Shown in pieces: positions 1-8,107 of a stretch of DNA of 40,882 nt. Each line of letters opens with the position of its first letter. Within the stretch, counting starts at the first letter, position 1. A model generated the notes under the pieces. That model had not been told where the DNA came from and ran no database searches. It worked only from the letters and a program-made list of their open reading frames with translations. Source of the DNA: Yersinia alsatica (GTDB lineage Bacteria > Pseudomonadota > Gammaproteobacteria > Enterobacterales > Enterobacteriaceae). The stretch is taken from contig NZ_CABHWW010000013.1 of the NCBI RefSeq assembly GCF_902170305.1, forward strand, positions 1 through 40,882, given 5' to 3'. A program made the position numbers and the translations under genes.

Positions 1-34
1 TCGCCAGCGACGTTCAATCCCGCTGCGCGGGTTG

Positions 35-50
35 TCCGAGTCCGGGCACC
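35..50 (+). repeat. 3' end of tRNA-Phe, probable attachment-site half
   Basis: The 16 nt TCCGAGTCCGGGCACC equal the 3' terminal T-arm and acceptor end of enterobacterial tRNA-Phe, but the bases before position 35 do not continue as a tRNA. A terminator follows 11 nt later, as expected behind a tRNA gene. Tyrosine integrases of tRNA-Phe islands recombine at this 3' end and leave such a partial copy at the far junction. I infer an attR with the element to the left; an integrase is not visible in the window. Confidence 0.6.
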
Positions 51-60
51 CTATTTAGAG

Positions 61-86
61 AAACCAGCCTAACAGCTGGTTTTTTG
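61..86 (+). terminator. Rho-independent terminator
   Basis: The stem AAACCAGC (61-68) pairs with GCTGGTTT (75-82) around a 6-nt loop and runs into a T tract ending at 85. It sits directly behind the tRNA-Phe 3' fragment and probably was the native terminator of that tRNA transcript. The same stem core, AACCAGCC/GGCTGGTT, recurs in the terminator at 1847. Confidence 0.75.
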
Positions 87-106
87 CTTCCTGGCGTTTG
101 GACTCT

Positions 107-271
107 TCATCGAACATGCCTGGTCAGGGGTGGCGAATCTGGAACGCAGCATTCGCTCCCCCATGTCGCTACCATCAAGTTGCCATCCGGTGTCAATGCC
201 AAACTAACGGGGCTGCTCAGCCCGTCGGCGATGACGGTACGAACACCTTGCCGATTAACCCGGCTAGCGGC
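107..271 (-). pseudogene. remnant of a beta-propeller (NHL/SMP-30-like) gene
   Basis: On the minus strand a 54-codon stretch open between two stops (stop codons at 272-274 and 107-109) contains residues reading VIADGLSSPVSLALTPDGN followed by LMVATWG. This is the typical blade pattern of NHL, SMP-30 or ScyD-type beta-propeller proteins. There is no start codon with a ribosome site, and neither flank continues the fold, so I read it as a decayed fragment next to the putative integration junction. It could also be a chance reading frame; the blade motif is the only evidence. Confidence 0.35.
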
Positions 272-341
272 TCAGCACTAGCAGACGAAGTTAATGAACA
301 CGCCATAATGAGAGCAAACCACACAGAATAGAGAGATGGCC

Positions 342-722
342 TCATAGGCTCGTCTCATGGGAGAAAACTTCTTTTGCTGCGAACAAACCGTTGAGCGCGG
401 CAGGAAAACCCGCATAAACAGCCATTTGGATAATAACTTCAATTATTTCTTGCTGGGAGCAACCAACATTGCGAGCGCCATGAAGATGGACTTTAAGCTG
501 TGGCGTAGCATTCCCCATTGCAGTCAAAGCAGCCACCACCGCAAGCTCTCGAGTTTTGAGGTCAAGCCCTGGCCTTGAATAAATATCACCAAATGGAAAC
601 TCAATGAGCAACTGTGCAAAGTCAGGGGCGATGTCTTTCAGACTGTTAATCACGCCCTCTCCAGCCTGACCATCTATCTCTTTGAGTTTTGCTAACCCTC
701 GGGTATATCGTTCGTTATTCAT
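342..722 (-). CDS. carboxymuconolactone decarboxylase (CMD) family protein
   Basis: A 126-residue single-domain protein of the gamma-carboxymuconolactone decarboxylase / AhpD-like family. The core is visible from about residue 50: an [12 protein letters not shown] segment, then [20 protein letters not shown] and a [10 protein letters not shown] helix. The CxxC of the AhpD peroxidase branch is absent, so the decarboxylase-like branch is favoured. Start ATG at 722 has AAGGAGTG eight bases upstream. It is divergent from the acetoin reductase across 316 bp that holds two inverted repeats, so the two may share a regulator. The substrate cannot be told; proteins of this group often act on small lactones or sit beside oxidoreductases. 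Confidence 0.8.
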   Translation of the reverse strand: MNNERYTRGLAKLKEIDGQAGEGVINSLKDIAPDFAQLLIEFPFGDIYSRPGLDLKTRELAVVAALTAMGNATPQLKVHLHGARNVGCSQQEIIEVIIQMAVYAGFPAALNGLFAAKEVFSHETSL

Positions 723-758
723 GGACTCACTCCTTCAGTTTTTGATGACTGAAGTATA

Positions 759-774
759 TGTTTTGTCCAAAACA
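759..774. promoter_or_regulatory. palindromic operator candidate
   Basis: TGTTTTG-TC-CAAAACA is a perfect 7-2-7 inverted repeat 37 bp in front of the CMD gene start. Its size and position fit an operator for a dimeric repressor or activator. The regulator is not in this window, and the rest of the 723-1038 gap shows no gene. Confidence 0.5.
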
Positions 775-796
775 CTCATCCAATACCATTTATGTG

Positions 797-811
797 ATAC
801 CTTTTCGGTAT
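797..811. promoter_or_regulatory. second small inverted repeat in the divergent promoter region
   Basis: ATACC-TTTTC-GGTAT is a 5-5-5 inverted repeat located 23 bp from the palindrome at 759. Short arms make this weak evidence. Between here and 1038 the sequence is A+T-rich with no open frame, consistent with the acetoin reductase promoter. Confidence 0.25.
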
Positions 812-1038
812 AGATATGTTTCCTCCACCCCTGATACCAATAGCCGCAGCGTGCCCATCAGCTTGGATTTTCTCGCTTCATGTAAGTGAAATTTACTTTC
901 GCTCCCCATCACCATTTTGTTTGAATGTTGAACTACTCTTAAAAAAAATCAATAAGTAGCACTTTTACACAAGCACGCTATTAACCTATTGGACTAAAAC
1001 TGTAAATGCGAATTATTTCCATCTAGAGGAGCGATAAC

Positions 1039-1818
1039 ATGTCTTTAAATGGTAAAGTGGCGCTGGTGACAGGTGCTGGACAAGGGATCGGTAGAGGGAT
1101 TGCGCTTCGATTAGCACGTGATGGTGCTGACATTGCATTGGTTGATTTAAAAGATGAAAAAATCAAAGCAGTCGCGGATGAAATTCGTGCGCTAGGGCGC
1201 AAAAGCGTGACTTTTAAAGCCGATATTAGTGTACGTGATGAAGTTTTTGCCGCAGTTGACTACGCAGAGAAAGAGCTCGGTGGCTTTGATATCATGGTGA
1301 ATAACGCCGGTATCAGCCAAACTAAAAACCTGCTGAGTGTTACGCAGGAAGAAGTCGAGAATATATTTAAAATCAACGTTCAAGGTACCCTTTGGGGTAT
1401 TCAGGCAGCAGCGACAAAATTCAAAGCTCGCCAGCAGAAAGGCAAAATTATCAATGCCTCATCAATTGCCGGTCATGAAGGCTTTGCCCTGCTAGGCATT
1501 TATTCTGCTACCAAATTCAGTGTACGAGCACTCACTCAAGCAGCGGCAAAAGAGTTGGCCAGCTTCGGCATTACCGTCAATGCCTATTGTCCCGGAGTGG
1601 TCGGGACCGATATGTGGGTGGAGATCGATAAAAGAATGGCCGAAGAAACCGGCGCACCAATTGGCGCAACCTATAAAAAATATGTGGATGGCATTGCACT
1701 TGGTCGTGCAGAAACGCCGGAGGATGTCGCAGCCTTTGTTTCATACCTCGCCGGGCCGGATTCTGACTATATGACGGGACAAGCGCCATTAATCGACGGC
1801 GGTTTAGTGTTCAGATAA
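1039..1818 (+). CDS. budC: acetoin reductase / 2,3-butanediol dehydrogenase (SDR family)
   Basis: A 259-residue classical short-chain dehydrogenase. It has the Rossmann motif TGAGQGIG at 12-19, the NNAG motif near 88, the catalytic Ser in INASSIAG and the YSATK active site near 155-159. The C-terminal part (YCPGVVGTDMW, then SYLAGPDSDYMTGQ and LIDGGLVF) closely follows Klebsiella-type BudC, which interconverts diacetyl, acetoin and 2,3-butanediol with NAD(H). The ATG at 1039 has GAGGAG upstream. No budA or budB lies beside it, so it may act alone on diacetyl/acetoin. A terminator follows 29 bp after the stop. Exact stereospecificity cannot be read from sequence. Confidence 0.85.
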   Translation: MSLNGKVALVTGAGQGIGRGIALRLARDGADIALVDLKDEKIKAVADEIRALGRKSVTFKADISVRDEVFAAVDYAEKELGGFDIMVNNAGISQTKNLLSVTQEEVENIFKINVQGTLWGIQAAATKFKARQQKGKIINASSIAGHEGFALLGIYSATKFSVRALTQAAAKELASFGITVNAYCPGVVGTDMWVEIDKRMAEETGAPIGATYKKYVDGIALGRAETPEDVAAFVSYLAGPDSDYMTGQAPLIDGGLVFR

Positions 1819-1846
1819 TTCAGATCGCATCAGATCATGTTGTGAT

Positions 1847-1872
1847 AAAAACCAGCCATTGGCTGGTTTTTT
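1847..1872 (+). terminator. Rho-independent terminator after the acetoin reductase gene
   Basis: AACCAGCC (1850-1857) and GGCTGGTT (1861-1868) form a tight stem with a 3-nt loop, followed by a T run. It ends the budC-like transcript. The A run in front may let it work on the other strand too. Confidence 0.85.
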
Positions 1873-1970
1873 ACGTTTAGCCGCCTACCCCTTCATGGTT
1901 AAAAAATGTTCAGCAGCCGCCCGACTATCTGCTAAGTTATCATTTTACGCCCACAGGAAGGAGCATGCCG

Positions 1971-2858
1971 ATGTCCCGTCTTACCGCAAAAGATTTCGCC
2001 CCTGAATTGCTTGAACTCTATGACTATTATGCCCACGGCAGGATTACCAAGCGGCAGTTCCTTGAACTCGCGGCAAAATACGCCGTCGGTGGCCTGACAG
2101 CCATAACCATTTTGGGCCAACTCAGTCCAAATTATGCGCTAGCTCAGCAAGTTGAGTTCACTGATCCAGATATCATTCCTTCGTATATTACCTACCCCTC
2201 ACCCAACGGGCACGGTGAAGTACGGGGCTATTTGGTGCGTCCCACCAAGGCAACTGGCCCCCTTCCTGCTGTGGTCGTTGTCCACGAAAATCGTGGGTTA
2301 AATCCGTATATTGAAGATGTGGCCCGCCGCGTGGCGAAAGCTGGCTTTATTGCACTCGCCCCTGATGGGCTCAGTTCTGTAGGTGGCTATCCCGGTAATG
2401 ATGATAAAGGCCGTGAATTGCAGCAACAGATCGACCCAACCAAACTGATGAATGATTTTTTTGCGGCAATAGAGTTTCTGATGGCGAGTAAAGAAACCAC
2501 CGGTAAAGTCGGGATTACAGGCTTTTGTTATGGTGGCGGTGTTGCCAATGCCGCCGCAGTGGCTTATCCCGAGCTTGCCGCCGCAGTGCCTTTCTATGGG
2601 CGTCAGGCGAAATCAGAAGATGTTCCCCGCATCAAAGCCCCGCTATTACTGCATTACGCCGAATTGGATACCAACATTAATGCCGGTTGGCCCGCTTATG
2701 AAGAAGCCCTTAAAGCGGCGGGTAAAACCTATGAAGCCTATATTTATCCGGGGGTAAATCACGGTTTTCACAACGATTCAACGCCGCGCTATGACAAAGC
2801 CGCTGCTGACCTTGCTTGGGAGCGCACAATAGCCTGGTTCCAGCATTATTTGGCCTAA
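1971..2858 (+). CDS. yghX: dienelactone hydrolase family protein (YghX-like)
   Basis: An alpha/beta hydrolase of about 295 residues resembling E. coli YghX. Residues 20-60 form a twin-helix N-terminal extension with a hydrophobic stretch ([15 protein letters not shown]) that may be a membrane anchor or uncleaved signal. The dienelactone-hydrolase core follows: [12 protein letters not shown] near the oxyanion loop, the nucleophile elbow GFCYGGG with a catalytic Cys, an Asp in AELDTN and a His in [10 protein letters not shown] chose the ATG at 1971 because GGAG lies 7 nt before it; the ATG at 1965 would leave only one base. Natural substrate unknown. It is a monocistron between a terminator and the regulated heme promoter. 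Confidence 0.8.
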   Translation: MSRLTAKDFAPELLELYDYYAHGRITKRQFLELAAKYAVGGLTAITILGQLSPNYALAQQVEFTDPDIIPSYITYPSPNGHGEVRGYLVRPTKATGPLPAVVVVHENRGLNPYIEDVARRVAKAGFIALAPDGLSSVGGYPGNDDKGRELQQQIDPTKLMNDFFAAIEFLMASKETTGKVGITGFCYGGGVANAAAVAYPELAAAVPFYGRQAKSEDVPRIKAPLLLHYAELDTNINAGWPAYEEALKAAGKTYEAYIYPGVNHGFHNDSTPRYDKAAADLAWERTIAWFQHYLA

Positions 2859-3033
2859 ACATGAGTTGGACTGAGCTAATGTCAATCTCATGGCGTTAGC
2901 TCGCCTTTCTGCCGTAGTCAGTATTTTCAATATTAAATGAAGATAATTCCACTTATCGGACGATAAAATTCCACAGAAAACTATCCAATAATCGCCAAAC
3001 TTGTCAGATTTGAATGTTTTTCATTCTCATTTA

Positions 3034-3047
3034 CTGATGCGGATCAA
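3034..3047 (+). promoter_or_regulatory. FNR box in front of hutW
   Basis: CTGAT-GCGG-ATCAA matches the FNR consensus TTGAT-N4-ATCAA at 9 of 10 positions. Its centre is about 83 bp upstream of the hutW start. A class II activator position would put transcription start near 3082, inside the Fur box at 3072-3092. This fits oxygen-free activation of a radical SAM heme-degrading enzyme, combined with Fur repression. Inferred from sequence only. Confidence 0.55.
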
Positions 3048-3071
3048 AATCTCTCACTTTAGCTGTTGATC

Positions 3072-3092
3072 AAATGATTATTATTATCATTT
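3072..3092. promoter_or_regulatory. Fur box in front of hutW
   Basis: AAATGAT and ATCATTT form a perfect 7-7-7 inverted repeat around TATTATT, inside a run matching the Fur pattern of repeated GATAAT/ATTATC hexamers. It lies 31 bp before the hutW start, where bound Fe-Fur would block RNA polymerase. Confidence 0.8.
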
Positions 3093-3123
3093 AATTCATC
3101 AACTACAGCTTAATGAGCCAACT

Positions 3124-4437
3124 ATGAATATTGATCTGATGCCGTACCATGCCCGATTAGGGCCGCTGCCTTTTCCCAAACGCTGGGCAACGATGCCGTG
3201 GCGCGACAGCCGACCACTCCCTGCGGAGTCACTCCATGATAGCTGGCAGGCTTTGCTACAAAACGCACTTCCTCGCAATAAACGTTTGCTTTACTTACAT
3301 ATTCCGTTCTGCGCCACTCACTGTACTTTCTGCGGTTTTTACCAAAATCCGCTAAAATCTGACAGCACAGAGCGCTATACAGATTATCTGTTGCGAGAGC
3401 TGGGCATGGAGGCCGACAGCCCACTGCTGCAAGGCGGACCGATTCACGCAATCTATTTCGGGGGCGGGACACCAAGCGCCCTGTCTGCACAACAATTACA
3501 TCGTATTATCAGCCAGTTGCGTAAAATATTGCCCTTAGCACCCGATTGTGAAATCACCGTTGAAGGGCGAATCTTTAATTTTGACGATGAACGAATTGAT
3601 GCTTGTCTGGAAGCCGGCGCTAACCGTTTTTCCATTGGAGTTCAAACCTTTAATACTCGAATCCGTCAACGAATGGGCCGTAAAGCAGATCGTGACCAGA
3701 CCATTCGCTTTCTGACTGATTTAGCGAGCCGGGATCGCGCTGCCGTCGTCTGTGACCTGATGTTTGGTTTACCTCATCAAACCCCGGAAACCTGGCAGGA
3801 AGATTTAGCCATTGTGCGTCAGTTGCCGCTGGATGGCGTTGACCTGTATGCCCTCAACTTGTTGCCAACCACTCCTCTTGCCAAGTCAGTGGAGAATAAC
3901 CGGGTGGAGCTGCCGACATTGGCACAACAATGTGATTTTTACTGTAGCGGTGCCGATAGCCTTGCACAGGCGGGTTGGCATCAGTTGAGTAACAGCCACT
4001 GGGCGCGCACTACCCGTGAGCGCAACCTATATAACTTGTTGATTAAGCAAGGTGCTGATTGCCTCGCACTGGGTAGCGGTGCCGGTGGGTCTTTGCAAGG
4101 GCATGCCTATATGCAGCATCGCAGCTTAGATAACTACTACCGATTAATCGATAGCGGGCAAAAGCCCCTGATGATGATGACGCAAGCCAGCGGCGAGCAT
4201 CCGTGGCGCGCCAAATTACAAAGTGGCATTGAAGTGGGTCGTTTAGATCTGAGCGAATTAGTGGCGAACCCGAATCCTTTGATGCCACTGATCGCGCAGT
4301 GGCATCAGTGCCACCTGCTGAAAGATAACAGTTTTTGCTTGCGCCTCACGGATAGTGGGCGTTTTTGGGCCAGCAATATGATGCAGGCACTGCAACACCT
4401 AATTCCTTCACTTATCACCGCGGAAAGCCACTCATGA
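3124..4437 (+). CDS. hutW: heme-degrading radical SAM methyltransferase HutW/ChuW type
   Basis: A 437-residue radical SAM protein of the coproporphyrinogen-oxidase-like (HemN/HemW) superfamily. The iron-sulfur motif CATHCTFC (C-x3-C-x2-C) follows LYLHIPF near residue 60, and the SAM-binding GGGTPS follows at about 114. The extended N-terminus and C-terminal winged region fit HutW/ChuW, which opens heme anaerobically to a linear tetrapyrrole (anaerobilin) and frees iron without oxygen. It starts a tight cluster: hutX overlaps its stop by ATGA. The ribosome site is weak (TGAG). Fur and FNR sites precede it. Yersinia ordinarily has this cluster beside the heme receptor operon. Confidence 0.9.
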   Translation: MNIDLMPYHARLGPLPFPKRWATMPWRDSRPLPAESLHDSWQALLQNALPRNKRLLYLHIPFCATHCTFCGFYQNPLKSDSTERYTDYLLRELGMEADSPLLQGGPIHAIYFGGGTPSALSAQQLHRIISQLRKILPLAPDCEITVEGRIFNFDDERIDACLEAGANRFSIGVQTFNTRIRQRMGRKADRDQTIRFLTDLASRDRAAVVCDLMFGLPHQTPETWQEDLAIVRQLPLDGVDLYALNLLPTTPLAKSVENNRVELPTLAQQCDFYCSGADSLAQAGWHQLSNSHWARTTRERNLYNLLIKQGADCLALGSGAGGSLQGHAYMQHRSLDNYYRLIDSGQKPLMMMTQASGEHPWRAKLQSGIEVGRLDLSELVANPNPLMPLIAQWHQCHLLKDNSFCLRLTDSGRFWASNMMQALQHLIPSLITAESHS

Positions 4438-4979
4438 ATAGCCAATCACCAAATAATAAATTGCCACTCGCCGAGTTCCTTGCCACTCAACCGGACGGCA
4501 CTCTTGAGCAAATTGCACAGGATTATCAGGTTAGCCCATTGGATGTGGTGCGCGTATTACCGGAACGAATATTGGCTGGAGCAGAGCAGTTTGGTCGCGT
4601 CTGGGACAGCATGACGGAGTGGGGGGATGTCACCACATTGGTGCATACCGCCGACATTATTCTGGAACACAAAGGCCCATTGCCGAGTGGTTTTCATCGC
4701 CACGGCTATTTCAACCTGCGTGATAAGCAAGGCCTCAGCGGCCATATCAGAGCACAAAATTGTCAGGCAATTGCCTTGCTGGAGCGCCCATTTATGGGGA
4801 TGGCAACCGCATCGGTCCAGTTCTTCAATCAGAAGGGCGAAGTCATGCTGAAAGTGTATGTCGGCCGTGATGAACATCGTCAGCTACGCGCTGATGGACT
4901 TGCCGCATTTCATCAATTGGCGCAACAGCTTCAAGCTGAGCAACAAGTTGCCGCAAAAACAGCCGAGGAAACACCATGA
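4434..4979 (+). CDS. hutX: heme utilization cytosolic carrier HutX/ChuX
   Basis: A 181-residue protein of the HutX/ChuX family, the intracellular heme carriers related to one half of HemS/ChuS. The N-terminal helix segment contains LPLAEFLATQPDG, and the beta-sheet core has GHIRAQNCQAIALLERPFMG and VQFFNQKGEVMLKVYVGRDE, which parallels the HemS repeats ([16 protein letters not shown]) in the same locus. It overlaps hutW by ATGA and the next gene by ATGA, so translation is coupled. It probably accepts heme or passes it to HutW. The start at 4434 was preferred over an in-frame ATG at 4365 because of the overlap and the family length. Confidence 0.9.
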   Translation: MNSQSPNNKLPLAEFLATQPDGTLEQIAQDYQVSPLDVVRVLPERILAGAEQFGRVWDSMTEWGDVTTLVHTADIILEHKGPLPSGFHRHGYFNLRDKQGLSGHIRAQNCQAIALLERPFMGMATASVQFFNQKGEVMLKVYVGRDEHRQLRADGLAAFHQLAQQLQAEQQVAAKTAEETP

Positions 4980-5611
4980 AACCTTGGCTGATATTCGGCG
5001 CCGGTCATGGTGTAGGGGCGCATTTGCTGGCACTGGCAAATCAACATGCCAATGCGCCACTGAATCCTCGTCCCATCACCCTATTGATACGTCATCCGCA
5101 GCACGCTGAAGTGCTGCGCAGTCAGGGTCTGACGGTAGTCTGTGGCGATGCTTGCGATCCGGACGCGGTGCTTGAGGCCTGTAAATTAGCCGGCCCGGAA
5201 GCCGCGATTATTTCGACATTGGGTAGCCGCAGTGCCGACTATCAAGGCAATCGACTGATCATAGATACCGCCGAGAAACTTGGCCTGAAACGCATGCTTT
5301 TGGTGACGTCAATTGGCTGTGGTGATAGCTGGCCGACACTCTCTCCTGCGGCCCGTGCTGCTTTCGGTCAGGCGGTGCGTGAAAAATCGCTGGCCGAGAG
5401 TTGGTTACAGACCAGTAGCCTGATTTATACCCTGATTCGCCCCGGCGGTTTACTGGATAAGCCCGCGACGGGTAATGCCATCCGTCTGCAAGCTGAGGCT
5501 CATGGCATGATCACTCGGGAAGATGTAGCACGTCATATCAGTCAAATGATTGAAGACCCTACCACATATCACCAAATTTACGCGTTAATTGAGCCGGGAT
5601 TAGCTCGTTAA
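4976..5611 (+). CDS. chuY: NAD(P)-binding reductase, ChuY type
   Basis: A 211-residue Rossmann-fold protein in the NAD(P)-binding / NmrA-like group. The N-terminus WLIFGAGHGVGAHLLALA carries the GxGxxG-type nucleotide loop at residues 8-13. IISTLGSRSADYQGNRLIID and MLLVTSIGCGDSW follow the extended-SDR pattern. In E. coli the third gene of the chuWXY set is the anaerobilin reductase ChuY, and the order and ATGA coupling here are the same, so I infer the same role: NADPH-dependent reduction of the opened heme chain. The sequence alone would support only 'NAD(P)-binding protein'. Confidence 0.8.
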   Translation: MKPWLIFGAGHGVGAHLLALANQHANAPLNPRPITLLIRHPQHAEVLRSQGLTVVCGDACDPDAVLEACKLAGPEAAIISTLGSRSADYQGNRLIIDTAEKLGLKRMLLVTSIGCGDSWPTLSPAARAAFGQAVREKSLAESWLQTSSLIYTLIRPGGLLDKPATGNAIRLQAEAHGMITREDVARHISQMIEDPTTYHQIYALIEPGLAR

Positions 5612-5662
5612 TTAAAAGCAAATTAACAATAAATATGTCTTGATGTAACATCGAGTCATGAT

Positions 5663-5695
5663 TGATAATACTTATCATATTGATAGAGATTATCA
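5663..5695. promoter_or_regulatory. two tandem Fur boxes at the hemP promoter
   Basis: TGATAATACTTATCA (5663-5677) and TGATAGAGATTATCA (5681-5695) are two Fur-type inverted repeats with centres 18 bp apart. The second ends 12 bp before the hemP start codon. Tandem boxes predict strong iron repression of hemP-hemR and the downstream transport genes. Confidence 0.85.
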
Positions 5696-5706
5696 TTACT
5701 GGTTAT

Positions 5707-5898
5707 ATGGATAAACAGTTGAATAAGACGCCAATATTGAACGACGAACCTGCTGTCGAGTATCCGACGGCAAGTAAACCTTTGTCTGTCACCAGCGAAC
5801 AGTTGCTGAGAGGGCATGGTGTGGCCTTTATCGTCCATCAGGGCGAGTGTTATCAACTGCGTCAAACTAAGGCCGGGAAACTGATACTGACTAAATAA
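5707..5898 (+). CDS. hemP: hemin uptake protein HemP
   Basis: A 63-residue protein of the HemP/HmuP family. The conserved core is in the second half: TSEQLLRGHG, then HQGECYQLRQTKAGKLILTK, the typical C-terminal beta hairpin. HmuP homologues in other bacteria act as regulators that help express the heme receptor gene; in Yersinia the function is less clear. The ATG at 5707 is used because the family start is MDKQLN-like and the upstream in-frame ATG lies in the Fur boxes; its ribosome site is weak. The hemR gene follows after a 168-bp leader. Confidence 0.9.
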   Translation: MDKQLNKTPILNDEPAVEYPTASKPLSVTSEQLLRGHGVAFIVHQGECYQLRQTKAGKLILTK

Positions 5899-6066
5899 TA
5901 TGCATCTAAACCTGAGTGATTGATGTTGCCGTAAACAGCGCATCAAGGCGAGGGGATGATGCTCAATGCAAGCCACCCAGATTCTATAATCAAGGCAGCC
6001 AGCAACCTATCTATTTGTTTTTGCATATTAATTTTTTTGCATAGAAAAATATGGAGAATTGCCGAC

Positions 6067-8076
6067 ATGCCTCGTTCCACCTCTGACCGTTTCCGCTGGT
6101 CGCCACTCAGTTTGGCAATCGCTTGCGCCCTGCCCCTTGCTGTTCAAGCTGCGGATACCACCACCAGCAGCAAAAAACACGCCACCGACACGATGGTAGT
6201 CACTGCTACGGGCAATGAGCGCAGTAGCTTTGAAGCGCCGATGATGGTGACAGTGGTCGAGGCAAACTCACCGACCAGCGAAACCGCCACTTCTGCCGCA
6301 GACATGCTACGCAAAATACCGGGACTGACCGTTACCGGAAGTGGCCGTGTTAATGGCCAGGATGTGACCTTGCGCGGCTATGGCAAGCAAGGCGTATTGA
6401 CGTTGGTTGATGGGATCCGTCAAGGCACTGATACCGGCCATTTGAACTCGACTTTCCTCGATCCCGCGCTAGTCAAACGTGTCGAAGTGGTTCGTGGCCC
6501 ATCCGCACTGCTCTATGGCAGCGGCGCATTGGGTGGGGTTATTTCTTATGAGACGGTCGATGCTGCGGATTTGCTATCACCGGGCCAAAATACCGGTTAT
6601 CGCGTATATAGCTCCGCCGCCACTGGCGACCACAGCTTCGGTCTGGGTGCCAGCGCATTTGGTCGCACTGACGATGTTGATGGCGTTATCTCATTTGGTA
6701 CCCGCGATATCGGCAACATCCGCCAGAGTGACGGTTTTAATGCCCCCAATGATGAAACCATCAGCAATGTTCTGGCAAAAGGTACTTGGCGCATTGATCA
6801 GGTGCAGTCATTGAGCGCAAATCTGCGCTACTACAACAACAATGCGATAGAGCCAAAGAACCCGCAAACCAGCGCGGCGTCTAGCAGCAATGTTCTGACA
6901 AACCGCTCAACTATCCAGCGCGATGCACAGCTCAGCTACAGCCTTAAACCTCTCGATCAAGAATGGTTGAATGCTACGGCGCGGGTTTATTACTCCGAAG
7001 TAGAAATCAATGCTCGCCCACAAGGTTCCCTTGAAGAGGGGCGCAAGCAGACAACGAAAGGCGGGAAGCTGGAAAACCGTACCCGCCTGTTCACTGATAG
7101 TTTTGCCTCACATTTACTGACTTACGGTACTGAAGCCTACAAACAGGAACAGACGCCGGGTGGAGCCACTGAAAGCTTCCCACAGGCAGACATTCGTTTT
7201 GGTTCTGGTTGGTTACAAGATGAAATCACTCTGCGCGATCTGCCGGTGTCCATTTTAGCCGGGACTCGCTATGACAACTATCGTGGTAGTAGTGACGGTT
7301 ACGCTGATGTCGATGCGGATAAATGGTCATCACGCGGTGCGGTTAGCATTATGCCGACTGACTGGTTGATGCTGTTTGGCTCCTACGCCCAAGCATTCCG
7401 CGCCCCGACCATGGGTGAGATGTATAACGATTCGAAACACTTCTCTATGGGCCCGATGAGGACCAACTATTGGGTGCCAAATCCCAATCTGAAGCCAGAA
7501 ACCAACGAAACGCAGGAATATGGTTTTGGTTTGCGCTTTAGCAACCTGTTGATGGCCGATGATGACCTGCAATTCAAAGCCAGTTACTTCGATACCAATG
7601 CTAAAGACTATATCGATACCAAGGTGAATATGGCAGCCATGACCACCACCTCGGTAAATATCGATCGAGCAAAAATCTGGGGTTGGGATGCCACCATGAC
7701 TTACCAGACCAGCGTGTTTAGTTGGGATCTGGCCTATAACCGTACCCGCGGCAAAAACCAGAATACCAATGCCTGGCTCGAATCCATTAACCCGGATACC
7801 GTCACCAGCACTGTAGATGTTCCGGTGGCCAATAGCGGTTTTGCGGTCGGCTGGATTGCCACCTTTGCTGACCGTTCTCAGCCGTTAAGCACCGGTAAGC
7901 GTCAGGCAGGCTATGGCCTCAATGACTTCTATGTCAGCTATAAAGGGCAGGAACAGATGAAAGGTGTGACCACCACCGTGGTACTGGGTAACGCATTTGA
8001 TAAAGAGTATTACGCGCCACAGGGCGTGCCTCAAGATGGGCGCAACGCTAAGTTTTTCGTGAGTTATCAGTGGTAG
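6067..8076 (+). CDS. hemR: TonB-dependent heme/hemoprotein receptor HemR
   Basis: A 669-residue outer-membrane receptor. The signal peptide ends at AVQA (about residue 28); the TonB box region DTMVVTAT follows, then the plug with GYGKQGVLTLVDGIRQG and VEVVRGPSALLYGSGALGG, then the barrel ending in aromatic VSYQW. The heme-receptor signature boxes FRAP (AQAFRAPTMGEMY) and NPNL (VPNPNLKPETNE) are present, and a His sits in DTGHLNS of the plug, a position reported as important in Y. enterocolitica HemR. By memory, that protein is 687 residues; the shortening falls in two surface loops near SMGPMRTNY and NMAAMTTTSVN, where a CxxC loop is missing. The ATG at 6067 has GGAG upstream. Confidence 0.95.
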   Translation: MPRSTSDRFRWSPLSLAIACALPLAVQAADTTTSSKKHATDTMVVTATGNERSSFEAPMMVTVVEANSPTSETATSAADMLRKIPGLTVTGSGRVNGQDVTLRGYGKQGVLTLVDGIRQGTDTGHLNSTFLDPALVKRVEVVRGPSALLYGSGALGGVISYETVDAADLLSPGQNTGYRVYSSAATGDHSFGLGASAFGRTDDVDGVISFGTRDIGNIRQSDGFNAPNDETISNVLAKGTWRIDQVQSLSANLRYYNNNAIEPKNPQTSAASSSNVLTNRSTIQRDAQLSYSLKPLDQEWLNATARVYYSEVEINARPQGSLEEGRKQTTKGGKLENRTRLFTDSFASHLLTYGTEAYKQEQTPGGATESFPQADIRFGSGWLQDEITLRDLPVSILAGTRYDNYRGSSDGYADVDADKWSSRGAVSIMPTDWLMLFGSYAQAFRAPTMGEMYNDSKHFSMGPMRTNYWVPNPNLKPETNETQEYGFGLRFSNLLMADDDLQFKASYFDTNAKDYIDTKVNMAAMTTTSVNIDRAKIWGWDATMTYQTSVFSWDLAYNRTRGKNQNTNAWLESINPDTVTSTVDVPVANSGFAVGWIATFADRSQPLSTGKRQAGYGLNDFYVSYKGQEQMKGVTTTVVLGNAFDKEYYAPQGVPQDGRNAKFFVSYQW

Positions 8077-8107
8077 TCCAGAGAAAAAAGATAGTCTGAA
8101 ATATCGC

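Noticed and set aside
5956-6066. Upstream in-frame ATG giving HemR 37 more residues
   Set aside because: The extra part would hide the signal peptide; GGAG and the family start support 6067.
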